Shown: positions 43,248 through 55,190, counted from the stretch's first letter. The stretch: DNA of 64,000 nt from Isochrysis galbana (GCA_018136815.1 CM030932.1:4153790-4217789); one strand, 5' to 3'. Program-made: numbers and translations. The notes: generated by a model not told the origin, from the sequence alone.

Positions 43248-46200
43248 ATGAGTGCGATGGAGCGCAATTGCACGCTCCTTCTCCACTACGACAAGGCCAC
43301 TCCGCCCAACGAGGACGAGATCAGAGAGCTGCTGGAGTCCAAGGAGGTGGAGAAGAAAGTCGAGGCAATGAAGACTCTCATCTCTCTGCAGCTCAACGGC
43401 GAGTCGATGCCCAAGATGCTGATGGTGGTCATCAGGTTTGTCGTCCCCTCCGACGACCACAAGCTCAAAAAGCTGCTCCTCATCTACTGGGAGGTGATCG
43501 ACAAGACGGGGCCTGACGGGAAGCTGCTGCCAGAGATGATTCTCGTGTGGTAAGAGCAGTTTGGGGGGGGGGGCAAGGGGGGAAGGTGGTGGGAGGGCGT
43601 GCTGGGAGAGGTTTCTGACAGCTACCAGGCGTTCGTGCCCCTTTCGGCGAGGCAGCGACCGTGCGAGAGAGAGAGCGGGGGAGGGGGGTATGCACGCAGG
43701 GGGCACGTTGGCCGGCTGCCCTGTGTGTGCGGAGAGAGGGAGAAGGTTCCTGCGAGGCGCGCCGATGGACACCGCGTGCTCGATGCGCTGCGTGCACGAG
43801 TGCCCGGGTGCACGCGGTTGTTGGCGCATCCTGATCGCCGATCCCTGCCCGCCTCAGCAACAACCTGCGCAACGACCTGAGCCATCCCAACGAGTTCATC
43901 CGTGGCTGCACGCTGCGCTTCTTGTGCAAACTCAAGGAGGCGGAGATCCTCGAGCCGCTCATCCCGACCATCAAGAACAACCTGGAGCACAGGCATGCAT
44001 TTGTGCGGAGGAACGCCGTGCTCGCAGTCTACTCGATCTTCAAGTCGTTTGACTACTTGCTGCCTGATGGCCCTGAGCTTGTCGAGGCTGTCTTGCAGCA
44101 AGAGCAGGACGCGTCGTGCAAGCGCAATGCCTTCCTTATGCTCTTCCACTCGTCGCAGGAGCGCGCAGTCGAGTACCTGTCCCAGAACTTGGAGCAGGTC
44201 TCGAATTGGAGCGACATACTCCAGCTCGTTGTCTTGGAGCTCATCCGCAAGATTGTGCGTGCCAACCCATTCGAGAAGTCGAGGTACATCCGCTGCATCC
44301 TCACACTCTTCAGCTCTGAGTCGAACGCGGTGGTGTACGAGTGCGCATCCGTTCTCGTCGCTCTTTCAAGCTCTGCGACCGCCATCCGTGCAGCCGCCAA
44401 CTCGTACACGCAGCTGCTGTCGTCTCAGTCGGACAACAACATCAAGCTCATCGTGCTCGAACGGCTCCAGGATCTCAAGCGCCAGCACTCCAAAGTGTTG
44501 CAGGAGATGGTCATGGACATCATCCGTGCACTCAGCTCCGCCAACCTCGACATACGCAGGAAGACGCTCGAGATTATGCTCGACCTGATCGTGCCTAAGA
44601 ACATCGCTGAAATAATGCAGGTGCTGAAGAAGGAGGTGCAAAAGACCCAGGGCGAGGAGGGCGAGAAGAACGCCGAGTACCGCGCCATGCTCATCAATGC
44701 CATCCACAAATCTGCCATCCGTTTCCCCGAGTCGGCCTCCATGGTAGTGCCTGTCCTGATGGATTTCCTCGGAGATTCCAATCAAGGCACGGCGGTTGAG
44801 GTCATCCTTTTCGTGCGCGAGATCCTCGAGACGTTCCCCCACCTGCGCGAGTCCGTCATGCAAAAACTGCTACAGACCTTCCCCTCCATCCACTCATCGC
44901 GCGTGGCGAGGGTGGCGCTGTGGCTCATAGGCGAATTCTGCGTTTCAGGCGAGGAAGTGGCTGCCGGCTTCACCACGCTCAAGGCCTCGTTGGGGGAGCT
45001 CCCGTTTGCTCTGGCCGCCGGGGCACAGGAAACAGTGACACCCAACGGCAGCGGCGCGGGAGGGGGGAGGGCTGAGGGGCGGCCGGTCGTGCTGGCCGAC
45101 GGGACGTATGCCTCGGTCATTGCGGCCGATGACGCAAGGGACGCAGCGGACGCTTCGCCAAAGCTGCGGAGTCTGATTGTGGGGGGTGACTTTTTTTTGG
45201 CCACCGTTGTCGCGACCACAATGACCAAGCTCGCGCTACGCTCGCGCGCGCACCTCCCCGCCCAGGCGGCCAACATGGTGGCAGCTGACGTGATGCTGAT
45301 ATTGACAGGCATGCTGCAGCTGGGCAAGGCCGGCACGGTGGGCCAAACCATCGATGCAGACTCGCAGGAGCGCCTCACAACCTACTTACACCTGCTGTCG
45401 AATCCCGGGGAAGATGTGCAGCAACTCTGCCTTATCCACTGCCACGAGGCTTTCTCCTCGATGCTCAGCGAGCGCGCGTCGCAGGAGGAAGGTGAGAAAC
45501 CGTCGGAAGAGGCGGTTCCCGAAGTCAACAGGCAGGCGGACGACCTGATCTCGGTGCGGCAGCTGAAGGGTGGCAAGCCCGAGACGGCCGCGCTTGAATT
45601 CGACGACGACGACGACATTGTCGCCTCGGCTACGGGCGCCTTCAAGGGAGAGCTTGATTTCGCCGCTCGGCTCAAGCGCGTGACGCAACTGACGGGCCTG
45701 TCCGATCCCGTGTACGCCGAGGCGTATGTGCTCGTCCACTCGTACGACATTATGCTAGATGTGCTAGTGATCAATCAGACCCAAGAGCCGATGGTGAATT
45801 TATGCCTTGAGCTGGCCACCGTGGGCGATCTGAAGCTGTGCGAGCGCCCTACTGCATACACCCTTGCGCCGGGGGAGTCGAAGCACATCAAGGCCAATAT
45901 CAAGGTATGCACTCCACCTCGGATCCCAACGCTACGACTGAATCGTGTTCTTTGGTCCAAGACCCCGACGCCGCGCCCAAATCGGCTTGAGGCTTGGCGT
46001 TGCACGGATCCGCCCCCTCGCCTCGCCCACACATGGTTGAGGGTGTCATTGCAAATGACATCCTGGTACACCGACTACCGCCATCTTATCTCCCTACACG
46101 TGCAGGTGTCATCGACAGAAACGGGGATCGTTTTCGGCTCGATAGTCTATGACGCCCAAGGCATGCCTCCCCCGCCTGGTGGCGGAGAGAACCGGAACTG

Positions 46201-46603
46201 CGTCGTGCTCAACGATTTGCACATCGATATCATGGACTACATCGCTCCCGCCTCTTGCACTGACCTGGCGTTCCGAGCCATGTGGGCCGAATTTGAGTGG
46301 GAGAACAAGGTCGCCGTGAACACTGATATCACCGAGGTCAAGGAGTTCCTAGAGCACGTCATCAAGTCGACGAATATGCGGTGCCTCACACCGCCCGCCG
46401 CACTGGAGGGCGACTCAGGCTTTCTTGCCGCGAATCTGTATGCCAAGTCCATTTTCGGCGAGGACGCGCTCGTGAACGTGTCGATCGAGAAGAGGAGCGA
46501 TGGAAAAATATGTGGCTACATCCGGATCCGCTCCAAGACGCAAGGCATCGCACTCTCTCTCGGCGACAAGATCACCCTCAAACAAAAAGGGCCCTCCGCC
46601 TAA
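43248..46603 (+). CDS. COPB1: Coatomer subunit beta
   Basis: Three exons, 43248-43549, 43858-45904 and 46106-46603, give 948 aa, close to the human protein's length. The start MSAMERNCTLLLHYD and the following HEAT-like solenoid (DDHKLKKLLLIYWEV, RNDLSHPNEFIRGCTLRFL, RHAFVRRNAVLAVYSI) are diagnostic of beta-COP. Its appendage region follows (KRVTQLTGLSDPVYAEAYV, MLDVLVINQTQEPMVNLCL, then the C-terminal DITEVKEFLEHVIKSTNMRC and LVNVSIEKRSDGKI). Beta-COP is a core subunit of the COPI coat, which carries cargo from Golgi to ER and within the Golgi. The second intron (45905-46105) is 201 bp, a multiple of three, and has no stop codon in frame, so unspliced RNA would still encode one continuous protein. 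Confidence 0.97.
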
Positions 46604-47128
46604 TGTCTTTGCTTTCATGGAGATCCCTCGTGGCGTCCATCACGAGAGGCATCTCTTGGGCGAGGCCGCGACCGCTTTGCCGATAGGGCCAGCGCGTCCG
46701 TTGCTAGCCCCATTTGACGAAGAGGAGGCCACGTGTCAACTTGGTTCACGAGAAAGGGGGAAAGTGAGGCTGGTGCATCTGAGGGGAGCGAGACTAGGCC
46801 GGTTGCGGGGAGCATTTGGACTAGATTGCCGAGGCCGTGGAGCGGCCTCATCATCGCGGCTGAGTCTTGAAGAGCTTTCAGTGAGGGGTTGGCTGACTCG
46901 CCGCCGTCGTCGTCACCAATGTGGAAGGATGCTCGTTGTACGTGATGAGAAGCGCGCAGCGGTCAAACACCAAATCGGCAACCCCTTCGAAAAATCAGCT
47001 TTTGTATTCTAGCTCCTCAACTAACTTAATCGTTGGTTGCGATGGGGGAAAAGAACACGGAACACCTGAAGATTCAGGGCTACACACCTATTGCTAGACC
47101 GGTTACTACTACCTTCCAAGAGGGTGCC
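46604..47128. other. 3' flank of COPB1, no gene seen
   Basis: Contains short frames without motifs; likely 3' untranslated region grading into repeats. Confidence 0.4.
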
Positions 47129-47148
47129 AACTAAGTTTATACTTGGTT
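47129..47148. repeat. Palindrome AACTAAGTTTATACTTGGTT
   Basis: A member of the palindrome family, followed at 47156 by ATGGGGGGGCACGAGC, as in the copies at 27661 and 49008, so a truncated fragment of that retroposon. Confidence 0.75.
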
Positions 47149-47334
47149 CGCGCCCATGGGGGGGCACGAGCACGCCACACCAATCTGGTCTTGGAGGATT
47201 TGTTGAAGGATTGGGAGTCCCATGTGCTGCCTTGGGAGCTAGAGATGGTTGTGGAGGAGCCAGAGGACGAAAATGACTGTTAGCTCTGCATCTGTTCCCG
47301 TTAGTATTGTAACTATAGTTACTAACTTTATAAT

Positions 47335-47520
47335 ACCTGATATTAGGCTAATATCAGGTCTGATATCAGGTGTTAGGTTGTCAAAACCTGACGACCTGAT
47401 CCCTGACGTCCCATCACTGAGAGAAAGGGGGGGAAAGATCACCGGGGGGGGGGGCGCGGGCCACCGGACCATATCTAAGTCCTTCCCAGCCCCCCCCACA
47501 ACCTGGGCCCCTAAGTAGAG
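47335..47520. repeat. TGATATCAGG cluster and shared 'CACCGGACCATATCTAAG' repeat
   Basis: 47335-47412 holds several inverted CCTGATA, TATCAGG and CCTGACG words. 47437-47485 (GATCACCGG, GCGCGGGCCACCGGACCATA, TCTAAGTCC) recurs at 49187-49235. 47506-47550 matches, on the opposite strand, the dispersed repeat at 59033. Confidence 0.65.
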
Positions 47521-47618
47521 CACGAGGGGAGTTGCCGCAAGGCGGGAAGTGAGGGAGAGGAAGGGAAATGGGCGTGGCTACAGTAGCTAACCCCATAGCC
47601 ACGCGCGAGGGGAGAACA

Positions 47619-47874
47619 TTAAAAGTTTTTTTCCCCGTAATATCTCAAGATAACGAATGCCTTCGCTCGACATTTCATAGTCAACTGGGCCCCTATCTCG
47701 ACGCGCGAGCCTCGGTCGATTCCGATCGAACCAGTTCTCTCTCTCTCTGAAGAAGAAAGGATGCGTGTGGATCTTGAGGAGGAGGGAAAGGTGCTGATGA
47801 AATGGATGCAGCTCCACTCCCACAATCACAGAGACACATGCTGCGCTCCATGACCCTATCGTTTATAACGATAG
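47619..47874 (-). repeat. Palindrome plus 'MERS' micro-ORF element
   Basis: On the minus strand CTATCGTTATAAACGATAG (47874-47856) is followed by GGGTC and ATGGAGCGCAGC at 47851, opening a short ORF beginning MERSMCLCDCGSG. This copy combines the third palindrome type with the ATGGAGCGC start, which links it to the other copies despite a different downstream sequence. Confidence 0.5.
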
Positions 47875-47875
47875 T

Positions 47876-48010
47876 TGAGCGCCAGCGAGGGAGAGGCAGG
47901 GGAGGCGAGGGCCTAGCCCCAGCCTCCTCTGCCCCCTGAGCTGGCCTCCAGGAGCCTCTAGGGATCGCGGATCGCCAGGAGGTAGCTGCAGGCCTGTTGC
48001 AGGCGCGTCA
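47876..48010. repeat. Diverged retroposon fragment
   Basis: GCGCCAGCGAGGGAGAGGCA and the following CCCCAGCCTC and TGCCCCCTGAGCT match part of the 27.6-kb element. Confidence 0.6.
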
Positions 48011-48139
48011 TCGCGCGTGCCGCAGGAGATGGGAGAGAGAGCGCGGAGAAGGGGGTGGGCGGAGCGACAGCTTCGCCCACCGAAAATTAGTTAAGTCCCG
48101 CACCTGTTTACAAAGTCGGGACTGAAGGCCCGCCGCCAC

Positions 48140-49027
48140 AACTAAGTTTATACTTATAAATAAAATAATTAATGTTATATCCTAGCCAACCCCACTAGCT
48201 ACTTGGACACAACTTTTCCGTCCCGGAATCCCGCCATGCCTGACGAGCCAGGTGTCCGAGTGCTACCGGGGGGAGGGGGCACTGCCCCCTCCCCTCAATA
48301 TTTGTCCTCCCCCCAGTGCACGCACCGACCCCGCGCACCCCAGCACGTCCTCTCCTCGAGTCCACGCTGGGGGAAAACCCCTTTCGGGTAAAAGCAACGC
48401 GGGGGGGGGGGGCACTCGTGAATAGGGGCCCAGGAGCGCTAATCTCTCCTCGCCGAAGCGAGTGGCCGCGGCGAGCCGCGGCCCTTCCCTCCTGGCTCTG
48501 GCGCCCCCGTCTTCTCCTACCCAAACGGGGCGAGAAGACACGTTTCTGCCGGAGGGGAGAGCTGCCGCTCCCCCCTCCCCTCCCTCTTCCCTTTTCCTCC
48601 TCTCTTCCCTGCGGCGGGGGCCCATGGCGCGCGCCTGCGGCCCCTCTTCAGGTCCCCAGGAGGCCGGCAGGGGCCTGGGAGCGCAGCTCAGGGGGCAGGT
48701 GAGGCTGGGGCATGGCCCTGGCCCCTCCTGCCTCTCCCTCGCTGGCCCTCGAGCCCCTGCCAGTCGACTGGAGCTGGCTGGGGGGTCCTGATCAGGGGGG
48801 CCCAGGGGGAGGAGGGGCTGGTCAGAGGGATGGGCAGGCCACGACGGGCCAGGGCGGGCGAGTCAGGCGGGCCTGTGGGGAGAGGAATGGGTCAGCAGGG
48901 CTGTGTGCTCCTGGCAAGCCATCAGGCGTGCCAGGAGAGTGGGTGGTTCCTCCCCCATGGCGGGGGAGGAGTGGAGAGAGAGGGGGGCTCGTGCCCCCCC
49001 ATGGGCGAACTAAGTATAAACTTAGTT
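48140..49027 (-). mobile_element. Inverted copy of the 27.6-kb retroposon
   Basis: Read on the minus strand it begins with AACTAAGTTTATACTTAGTT (49027-49008) and proceeds through the same sequence as 27661-28534, including CATGGGGGAGGAACCACCC and GCTAGTGGGGTTGGCTAGG. At its far end it meets a second partial palindrome (48140-48156). By eye most bases agree. No target-site duplication was found here. Confidence 0.75.
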
Positions 49028-49028
49028 G

Positions 49029-49260
49029 AACTAAGTTTATACTTAGACGCGATGGAGCGCGCCGACGCGACTCCCCTCTCCTTCGGGCCCCCCGCCGAGG
49101 GCGCCCCCCCAGTGCCCATGGAGCAGCCGCTGTCGAAGCGGCCGCGACCGCCCACTGAGGCCGAGCATAGGAGGAAAGGGGGAAACGGATCACCGGCGGG
49201 GGGCGCGGGCCACCGGACCATATCTAAGCCCTTCACCCCGATCCCCCTTGTAGTGCACGG
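49029..49260 (+). repeat. Palindrome plus intact 'MERA' micro-ORF, copy at 49.0 kb
   Basis: Palindrome AACTAAGTTTATACTTAG at 49029-49046, one base from the palindrome that ends the neighbouring retroposon, is followed by ATG at 49052. The peptide starts MERADATPLSFGPPAEGAPP and contains MEQPLSKRPRPPTEAE, a basic, nuclear-localisation-like cluster shared with the copies at 21838 and 54729. The frame stays open to 49340, well beyond the conserved part. Confidence 0.6.
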
Positions 49261-49522
49261 GGGGAGCTGCCTGATGGCGGGGGGGAAGGGCCGGAGGAGT
49301 GTGGGTGTAGAAAGTATCAAGTATGAAGTATGCTACGTGTAGGTAGTGGATCCATGCATTCGTGCGCCGCGAGTGCGGTAAGAATATTATGAATTATGAA
49401 GTTTTTTTTCTTATTAGTTAGCGTGCGCGCCTATGCAAATCGGCATCACTCGCTTGTCGCCGGCCGCACTACTCTATGGCCGCGAGCTCCGCGTGTCCCC
49501 TCAACTGGCCGACCTCCATCGC

Positions 49523-49542
49523 AACCAACTATAAAGTTAGTT
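49523..49542 (-). repeat. Palindrome AACTAACTTTATAGTTGGTT with short ORF
   Basis: On the minus strand an ATG follows at 49519 (MEVGQLRGHAELAA), so the palindrome-to-ATG distance matches the other copies although the peptide differs after ME. Confidence 0.5.
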
Positions 49543-49882
49543 GGCCCTGCGAGCCATCAGCTTTCAGGACCGCGATGCGCGATGCGAGCGCCGTTGATAC
49601 GCCGCGATGGTTACCTCGTGGGCATCACCGCCGCGGTGACGGGTCACGTGTGGGGCCCACGCGGGGGGCGATGTAGTAATAGATCCCAGGACGGGATATT
49701 ATACCTCGAGACGGAGCGCATCCGGAACAGGCGCTCATGGATATCTACCGTCTAGTCTAGCTTCGACGCCACGACTAACGACTGCGTCGGGCTACATCCT
49801 GCATGCGCTACACGAGGATATCCATGTCAACACATTGCATCGCTGCTTTGTTCCCCTAGGCTAAGGCTAAAACGGCTCCTCT

Positions 49883-52800
49883 TCACTCAAGCAAAGAGTC
49901 GGCCGCTTGGCCCACGTCCCAACCGTGCCGCATTAAGGCCTCCCGCGCGACATCCGGGGAAAACCCCAAAGTTACCAACTCATTGACTTTTGTTACGTGG
50001 CTGCCGGCGCCGTCGAAGCCCGATGTGGGCACTTGCGGGGTCGACGCAGAAGCCCTCAGCATCTTATTGCTCGCGCTACGGCTAGTGTCTGTTCGTGCCG
50101 GAGATCTCGTCGACGACTTCGATGAGGAACGACTAGACGCCCGCGACCAAAAGGAGCGAGATGTAGGGCGAGGTAACTGCGAGGGAGACGCACACGCTCC
50201 ACCGGGAGCACTAGCGGAATTTCGAAGGCTCGCTGGATTGGGCGACGAATCACGTTCAATGGTAGGGCGGCCGTCGCCGTTGGAACCCCGGAAAGTTTGG
50301 GGGGGGATTGAGCTGCCGGGCCGCAGGGCTAAGGGGGAGGCATGGTCTGCAACCTGTGAGGAAGTCGAGACAGCGGCAGCCGTCGACGCAACGGGGCGCT
50401 GACTAGATGCGGCTGCGGTGGCAACAGCACATGGGCTTGCTCGCAACAAGGGGTCAGCGGCGAAAGGAAGGGGTCGAGAAGCGGATTTCGCCGAGGGCGG
50501 ATCGGCAGCTGGCAACGGGAAAGAGTCCTTCGCAGCTGTTGTGGGCGAGAATGCGTCAGCAGACGGGAGGTTTAGAGCAGCTTTGGAGTGGACCTCTGGC
50601 TGGAATGTGGCATTGCCAAAGCCCTCTGTCCCAAAATCAGCAAATCCCCCTTGGGGCTCGAAAGCGGCATCGAATGAGGCGCCAGGTGGGAATTCCGCAG
50701 AGGAGATGGCGGGGGAGAACGCTGAACTCTTTGGTTTTGTCGTGGCCCCCTCCGGCAATTTGCTCGGGAAGTGAGTGGTGCTGGCGCCGCCGCTTTCGAC
50801 GGCGCTAAGCCCGCTCGGCAAAACAGGGGCTTCGACAACGTTCGTGGCGAGGAGTTGACTTCTCTGCATGGCTTCAGCATCATCGAGTGCGGAGAATCCG
50901 TCGTCGGGGCCGAAACCTCCGTTCGACCCGCCGAATCCGTCGCCGTCCGTACCAAAGTCCTTCCCGCCAAAATCTTGGTTGGTCGCACCATCACCAAACT
51001 TGCTAGGTGTGCCTTTTGCACCTTGAACGCAAGCCCTACCTTGTGTCGTCGAGACCGCCACGTTCCCACATATCGCCCCTGCGCTATCGAGACCAAAATG
51101 CCCGTTGTCAAAGCCGTCGTCTGTGAAGCCGTCCGACTCGAAGTTCCCAATCTCCAACCCACTTGTACCGAAGGTTCCGGACCCGAAGGCACCCGCATCA
51201 AAATCTGAATGAATGGAGATTGGCAAGGCATTGTTATGCCCTGAGTCGAGGATAGACGAAGGTGCGAGCAAGCTGCGGGAATCTGGCCCCTCTGCAGGTG
51301 TTGCTAGAACGAGTTCTCCACTTAAGTCCATCGCCACTGTGGTGAAGGGATTCGGCGGCGTTGAAGCGTCCGCTATCGCGCTGAGGTGCCCTCCCGATGC
51401 CGAGGCAGCTTTAGAGCCTTCTCCCAAGACGTCGTGATCCAGGCTGCAAACTCCTCCGCCGACCTCATGATTTAATCTAGGCGACATCTTGTGCGAGGCA
51501 ATCAGCGAGGAGGGTTGGCTGGAGCCGGCACTAGTGCTAGCATGCAGGGCCTCGTGGACGGCTGACGCGGCTGAGAGCCGCTTGAGCCGTTGTTCGGTAG
51601 CCTCCTGCTCGGCAGCCATGCGCTCTACCGCACATTCCACAGCTTCTGTAGAACGCCCCACGGCTCCTGCTGCCCCAACCCCATGACTGCCGCCGCACTT
51701 GCTTTCTCGCCCTGCAGGCGAATGGCGCTCCATCGCCCGAGCGCCCAAGTTATCCTCGGATCCAGCGCTCATTCCGACCTCTACGAGCGGGGGTTCCCAC
51801 GAGGTCTCACCGTCGGAATTGTAGTAATAATCACGCCCATCCTCGGCTCGGGCGCGGTGCCAGCCGCGCTTCAGAACCAAATCCTTCGCTAGAAAATCCT
51901 CGTCATAAGACTCGCCGCTTTCCGAATTGGACGACCCCGAGAAGGCATGATCATCGGGCGCCGCCATTACCGGAGCCGATAGGCTCTCAACGGCAGCTTT
52001 GCTGAGACTAGCGTCCTTGCGCTTTCGTGGCGAACCGTCCGCGATACGGCGCTCGGGCAATGGCTTCTCGCCGCAGGAATTCTGTGAGTTGTGGCGACCG
52101 GAATTGTGCCCAGAGGAGATTCGATTGAAGCGGCCGCTGGAGGGCTCGCCTTCAGCGAGCCTCGACGAACCTCCACGACCACTATCTCTATGACCACTAG
52201 TTGGCCGTGACACATGGAACCTCTCCGTATCCTCCACGTGGCCCAGTTGCTCTCTCAGCACCTCTCCTTCTGCCGCCAACTGCGCGGCCTCCACTTTTTG
52301 GGGAAGTCTGGATCGTGCCGCGGCGAGCCCTTCCGTAACCAGAGTGAGATGGCGCTGCCGGAGGTCACGCACGTCGTCTCGTGCAGCGGCTAGAGCGGTG
52401 TTGGCATTTCGGACTTCTGCAAGGTGAGATTTGAGCATAGCCTCTGCTGCCTGAACCTCCATGCCAAGTGTCCGAATCTATGACGGGTCAAAGGCCGAGA
52501 TAACAGCATCAGCGTGCAACACGATTAAAGGGGGTGAAACAAGCGAGCGTGCGATGCGACTAGGCATGTCGTGTTAGAGGTCGACCACCCCGGCTCCAGC
52601 AATTCGAACGGGCGATCCTCTGCACCCAACCGCACCTCTTCCTGCATAACAGCGAGTTCCTCGTGTTTGGTGTTGAGCTCAGCACGCAGCTCCGCCGCCT
52701 GGCGGGTAGCGGACTCAACAGAGCGTGAGCACTCCATCTTCTCGCGGAGGCACGCCGCACGCTGCATTCGGACCATCTCTACCTGGCCCCGCAGCGCCTC

Positions 52801-54513
52801 GCGAGCATCCGCAGCCTTGGCCGCCCGTTTCCGCTCCTCGACTAGCTCGGCTTTGGCCTTTGCCAACCTTCGCCGCTCCGCCTCAAGCTCGAAAGCCGTT
52901 CCCTCGGGCGGTCTGAGCTCCGCTTCCAGAGCCTCCATGCTTTCGCCCTGTTTGCGCCGCGTGACGAGGTGCATTGCGAAGCAGAACTCGTCCTCGTCAA
53001 GGAACCCAGAGCCGTCGGTGTCGGCGAGAACCGCCAAACGATCCACCTCTGCCTCGGGCAGCTTTGACCGCAGCATAAATGCGCGCATCGCGCCGGTGTC
53101 GACACGCCCATCGGCATGTTTGGGGAAGGAAGCAAAGACCTTGAAATATTTGTTGCGCTCCATGGATGGTGGCGCGAAAGCGCGCGCATTCGTGACCCTC
53201 TCGCCAGCGCCACGCAAGTGGGAGAGCCCGCAGCCGGACAGAGGCGAGGATCTGGTGCCAGCGCCCCAACTGCTGCATTCAAGGCGAGAAACGCCCGCCC
53301 CAAAGACCGGCGAGGCCCCCAAGGAGAGCGGTGAGGAGGCTCCACCCAGCCTGTCCACGCTCTCGCCGATGGATATTGCCGGGCTTTTGCTCAGACTGCC
53401 GCAGGCAACGCGCACGGGGAAATCCGACGATGAGTTGGAGGATTGTGCGGCTGTGTTGTCGCCGCGTGTGACACTCGTCACTGCGCCTAAACTCGATGGC
53501 GGCTGGCCATCAGCCATAGAGCGCGAGGGATCATGGGCGACATAATCGGCATGGAACGATGTCGGAAGCTGTGGACACGCCGACGCCCCAGCTGGGGGCG
53601 TTGCAGACGTCGAATTCGACTGTGGAGGCGCCGTTTTGGCCGGGTGCGATGAGGACATGAGCGCCGCTAAACTTCCGGATACGGCGCCCATGCCAATGCA
53701 TGTGCCGGACGAAGGTGGAGCGCTTGCGGCGGCGGGGGCTGCAATCTCGTCTTCACCTAGCAGTCCATAGAGCTGGGTCGAGGCGACTTGCGCCGGCGCA
53801 GGGGGGGTAATGGCCGGCGTGGCCATGCCACCGCACGCGCTAAGTGGGCCCATCAAATTCAAGAGATCATTACTGTCGCGGGCACTCACATGTGAGGTGG
53901 CTAAGTGCTCACCACTGCCTTGTATCGGCATTTGCGGCAGCGCATACGCCATGGCAGCGCACGACTTGGATAGGGGAAATCGCGATTCACTGCCATCAGC
54001 CATCGCATAAACACCGACTCCGTCACCAGCCTGTGAGACGCTAGCATTTTGCGTGGGAACGTCGCCCACGGTGCCCTTCCCAGATCTTGGGCTATCTGAG
54101 GTTATCGACGAGCCGACGCTAGCGGCCCAAAGCTCCCCTTGGCCACAACAGCTCCCCGCTGAGCCAGCTGTCACACATTGCGAAGTGCTGCCGATACTAT
54201 CAACCGAGTGGTCGCCCGTAGCACCGAAGCCCGGTGAGATCGGCGCTGCAGTCGATGGCAGCGCTAATGGCGCCATGGCAAAGACAGCGAACGGATCGTC
54301 CCCATCTCCTGCATCCACCACAGGGGCATCTCCTCTGGCCGAGATGGAACTGTGGCCATTGGGGTCGCCTGTCCCAGATGCACATGCGCCGTCAGACTGC
54401 GCATCGGCCTGCAAGACCTGGAGTTGCGGCTCCGCCACCATCTCCTGCAAGAGGTGAGCAGAGAGGACGGGGGGGGAAATCTGGGTCGTGGGGTGAGCAC
54501 TCAGCCGGCCCAC
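49883..54513 (-). CDS. EPS15-like endocytic adaptor: EH, coiled coil, WW and UBA domains
   Basis: Two exons, 54513-52636 and 52477-49883 (158-bp intron, donor GTGCGG, acceptor TCATAG), give 1490 aa. The true start may be ATG 54441, because CTCTTGCAG before it resembles a splice acceptor. The order is: Ser/Ala-rich disordered region with a DPF motif; EH domain at about residues 453-520 with the EF-hand loop DTDGSGFLDEDE; a coiled coil of about 150 residues running across the intron; a WW domain (GWHRARAEDGRDYYYNSDG then ETSWEPP); a long disordered region rich in Gly/Phe with an NPF; and a C-terminal UBA domain (VNELVTLGFSPDVAREAL, MRHGWDVGQAADSLLE). EH domains bind NPF peptides in clathrin-mediated endocytosis and UBA domains bind ubiquitin. 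The extra WW domain is not usual for EPS15. Confidence 0.85.
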
Positions 54514-54530
54514 ACCACCACAAGGGCCCT

Positions 54531-54585
54531 AACTAACCCTAGCTCTAACCCTAGCCCGCCTAACCCTAACTAACAACTAGAACCA
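54531..54585. repeat. Interstitial telomere-like repeats (CCCTAA type)
   Basis: About five copies of CTAACCCTA-like units (for example CCCTAACTAACCCTAGC and GCCTAACCCTAAC) just upstream of the EH-domain gene. They resemble the CCCTAA strand of TTAGGG telomeres but are degenerate. Confidence 0.6.
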
Positions 54586-54700
54586 CCCTTGGCCACCTAG
54601 GGGAAAAATCAGGGCATTGCGCGTGTCACTCAACAAGGCCGAAATAATGGGGTCCATCAAAGAAAGTGCGATGAGGGATTTGAACCCGCAATAGTGTCAA

Positions 54701-55090
54701 CTATCGTTAAAACGATAGAGTCATGGTCATGGAGCGCGCGCCGCCTCCCTCTCTCGCCGCCGCCGCCCTCGCCGCGATAAACGATGCACTCATGGACACG
54801 CCCCTGTCGCCGAAGCGACCACGCCAGGACGACCCGCCCGACTAGGTGGGCGAAGGAGCCAGCGCGCCACGCCCCCACAACGCCAAGAACAGCGAGACAG
54901 TTAAAACGATAGAGTCATGGTCATGGAGCGCGCGCCGCCTCCCTCTCTCGCCGCCGCCGCCCTCGCCGCGATAAACGATGCACTCATGGACACGCCCCTG
55001 TCGCCGAAGCGACCACGCCAGGACGACCCGCCCGACTAGGTGGGCGAAGGAGCCAGCGCGCCACCCCCACAACGCCAAGAACAGCGAGAC
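54701..55090 (+). repeat. 194-bp tandem units each encoding a 40-aa 'MERA' peptide
   Basis: Unit 1 begins with the perfect palindrome CTATCGTTAAAACGATAG (54701-54718) and has a 40-codon ORF from ATG 54723 to TAG 54843. Unit 2 repeats the ORF exactly 194 bp later (54917-55039), with only one or two differences in the spacer. The peptide starts MVMERAPPPSLAAAALAAIN and ends MDTPLSPKRPRQDDPPD, aligning with MERA...PLSKRPRPP of the other copies. Unit 2 lacks the left half of the palindrome. The array runs into an assembly gap. Confidence 0.8.
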
Positions 55091-55190
55091 NNNNNNNNNN
55101 NNNNNNNNNNNNNNNNNNNNNNNNNNNNNNNNNNNNNNNNNNNNNNNNNNNNNNNNNNNNNNNNNNNNNNNNNNNNNNNNNNNNNNNNNN
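55091..55190. other. Assembly gap (100 N)
   Basis: Placeholder gap directly after the 194-bp tandem array. More units were probably collapsed here. Confidence 0.98.

Noticed and set aside
54661..54700. tRNA-like T-arm (GCGGGTTCAAATCCC on the minus strand)
   Set aside because: No D-arm, anticodon arm or 7-bp acceptor stem can be formed with the flanking sequence; the hairpin beside it is the repeat-family palindrome.
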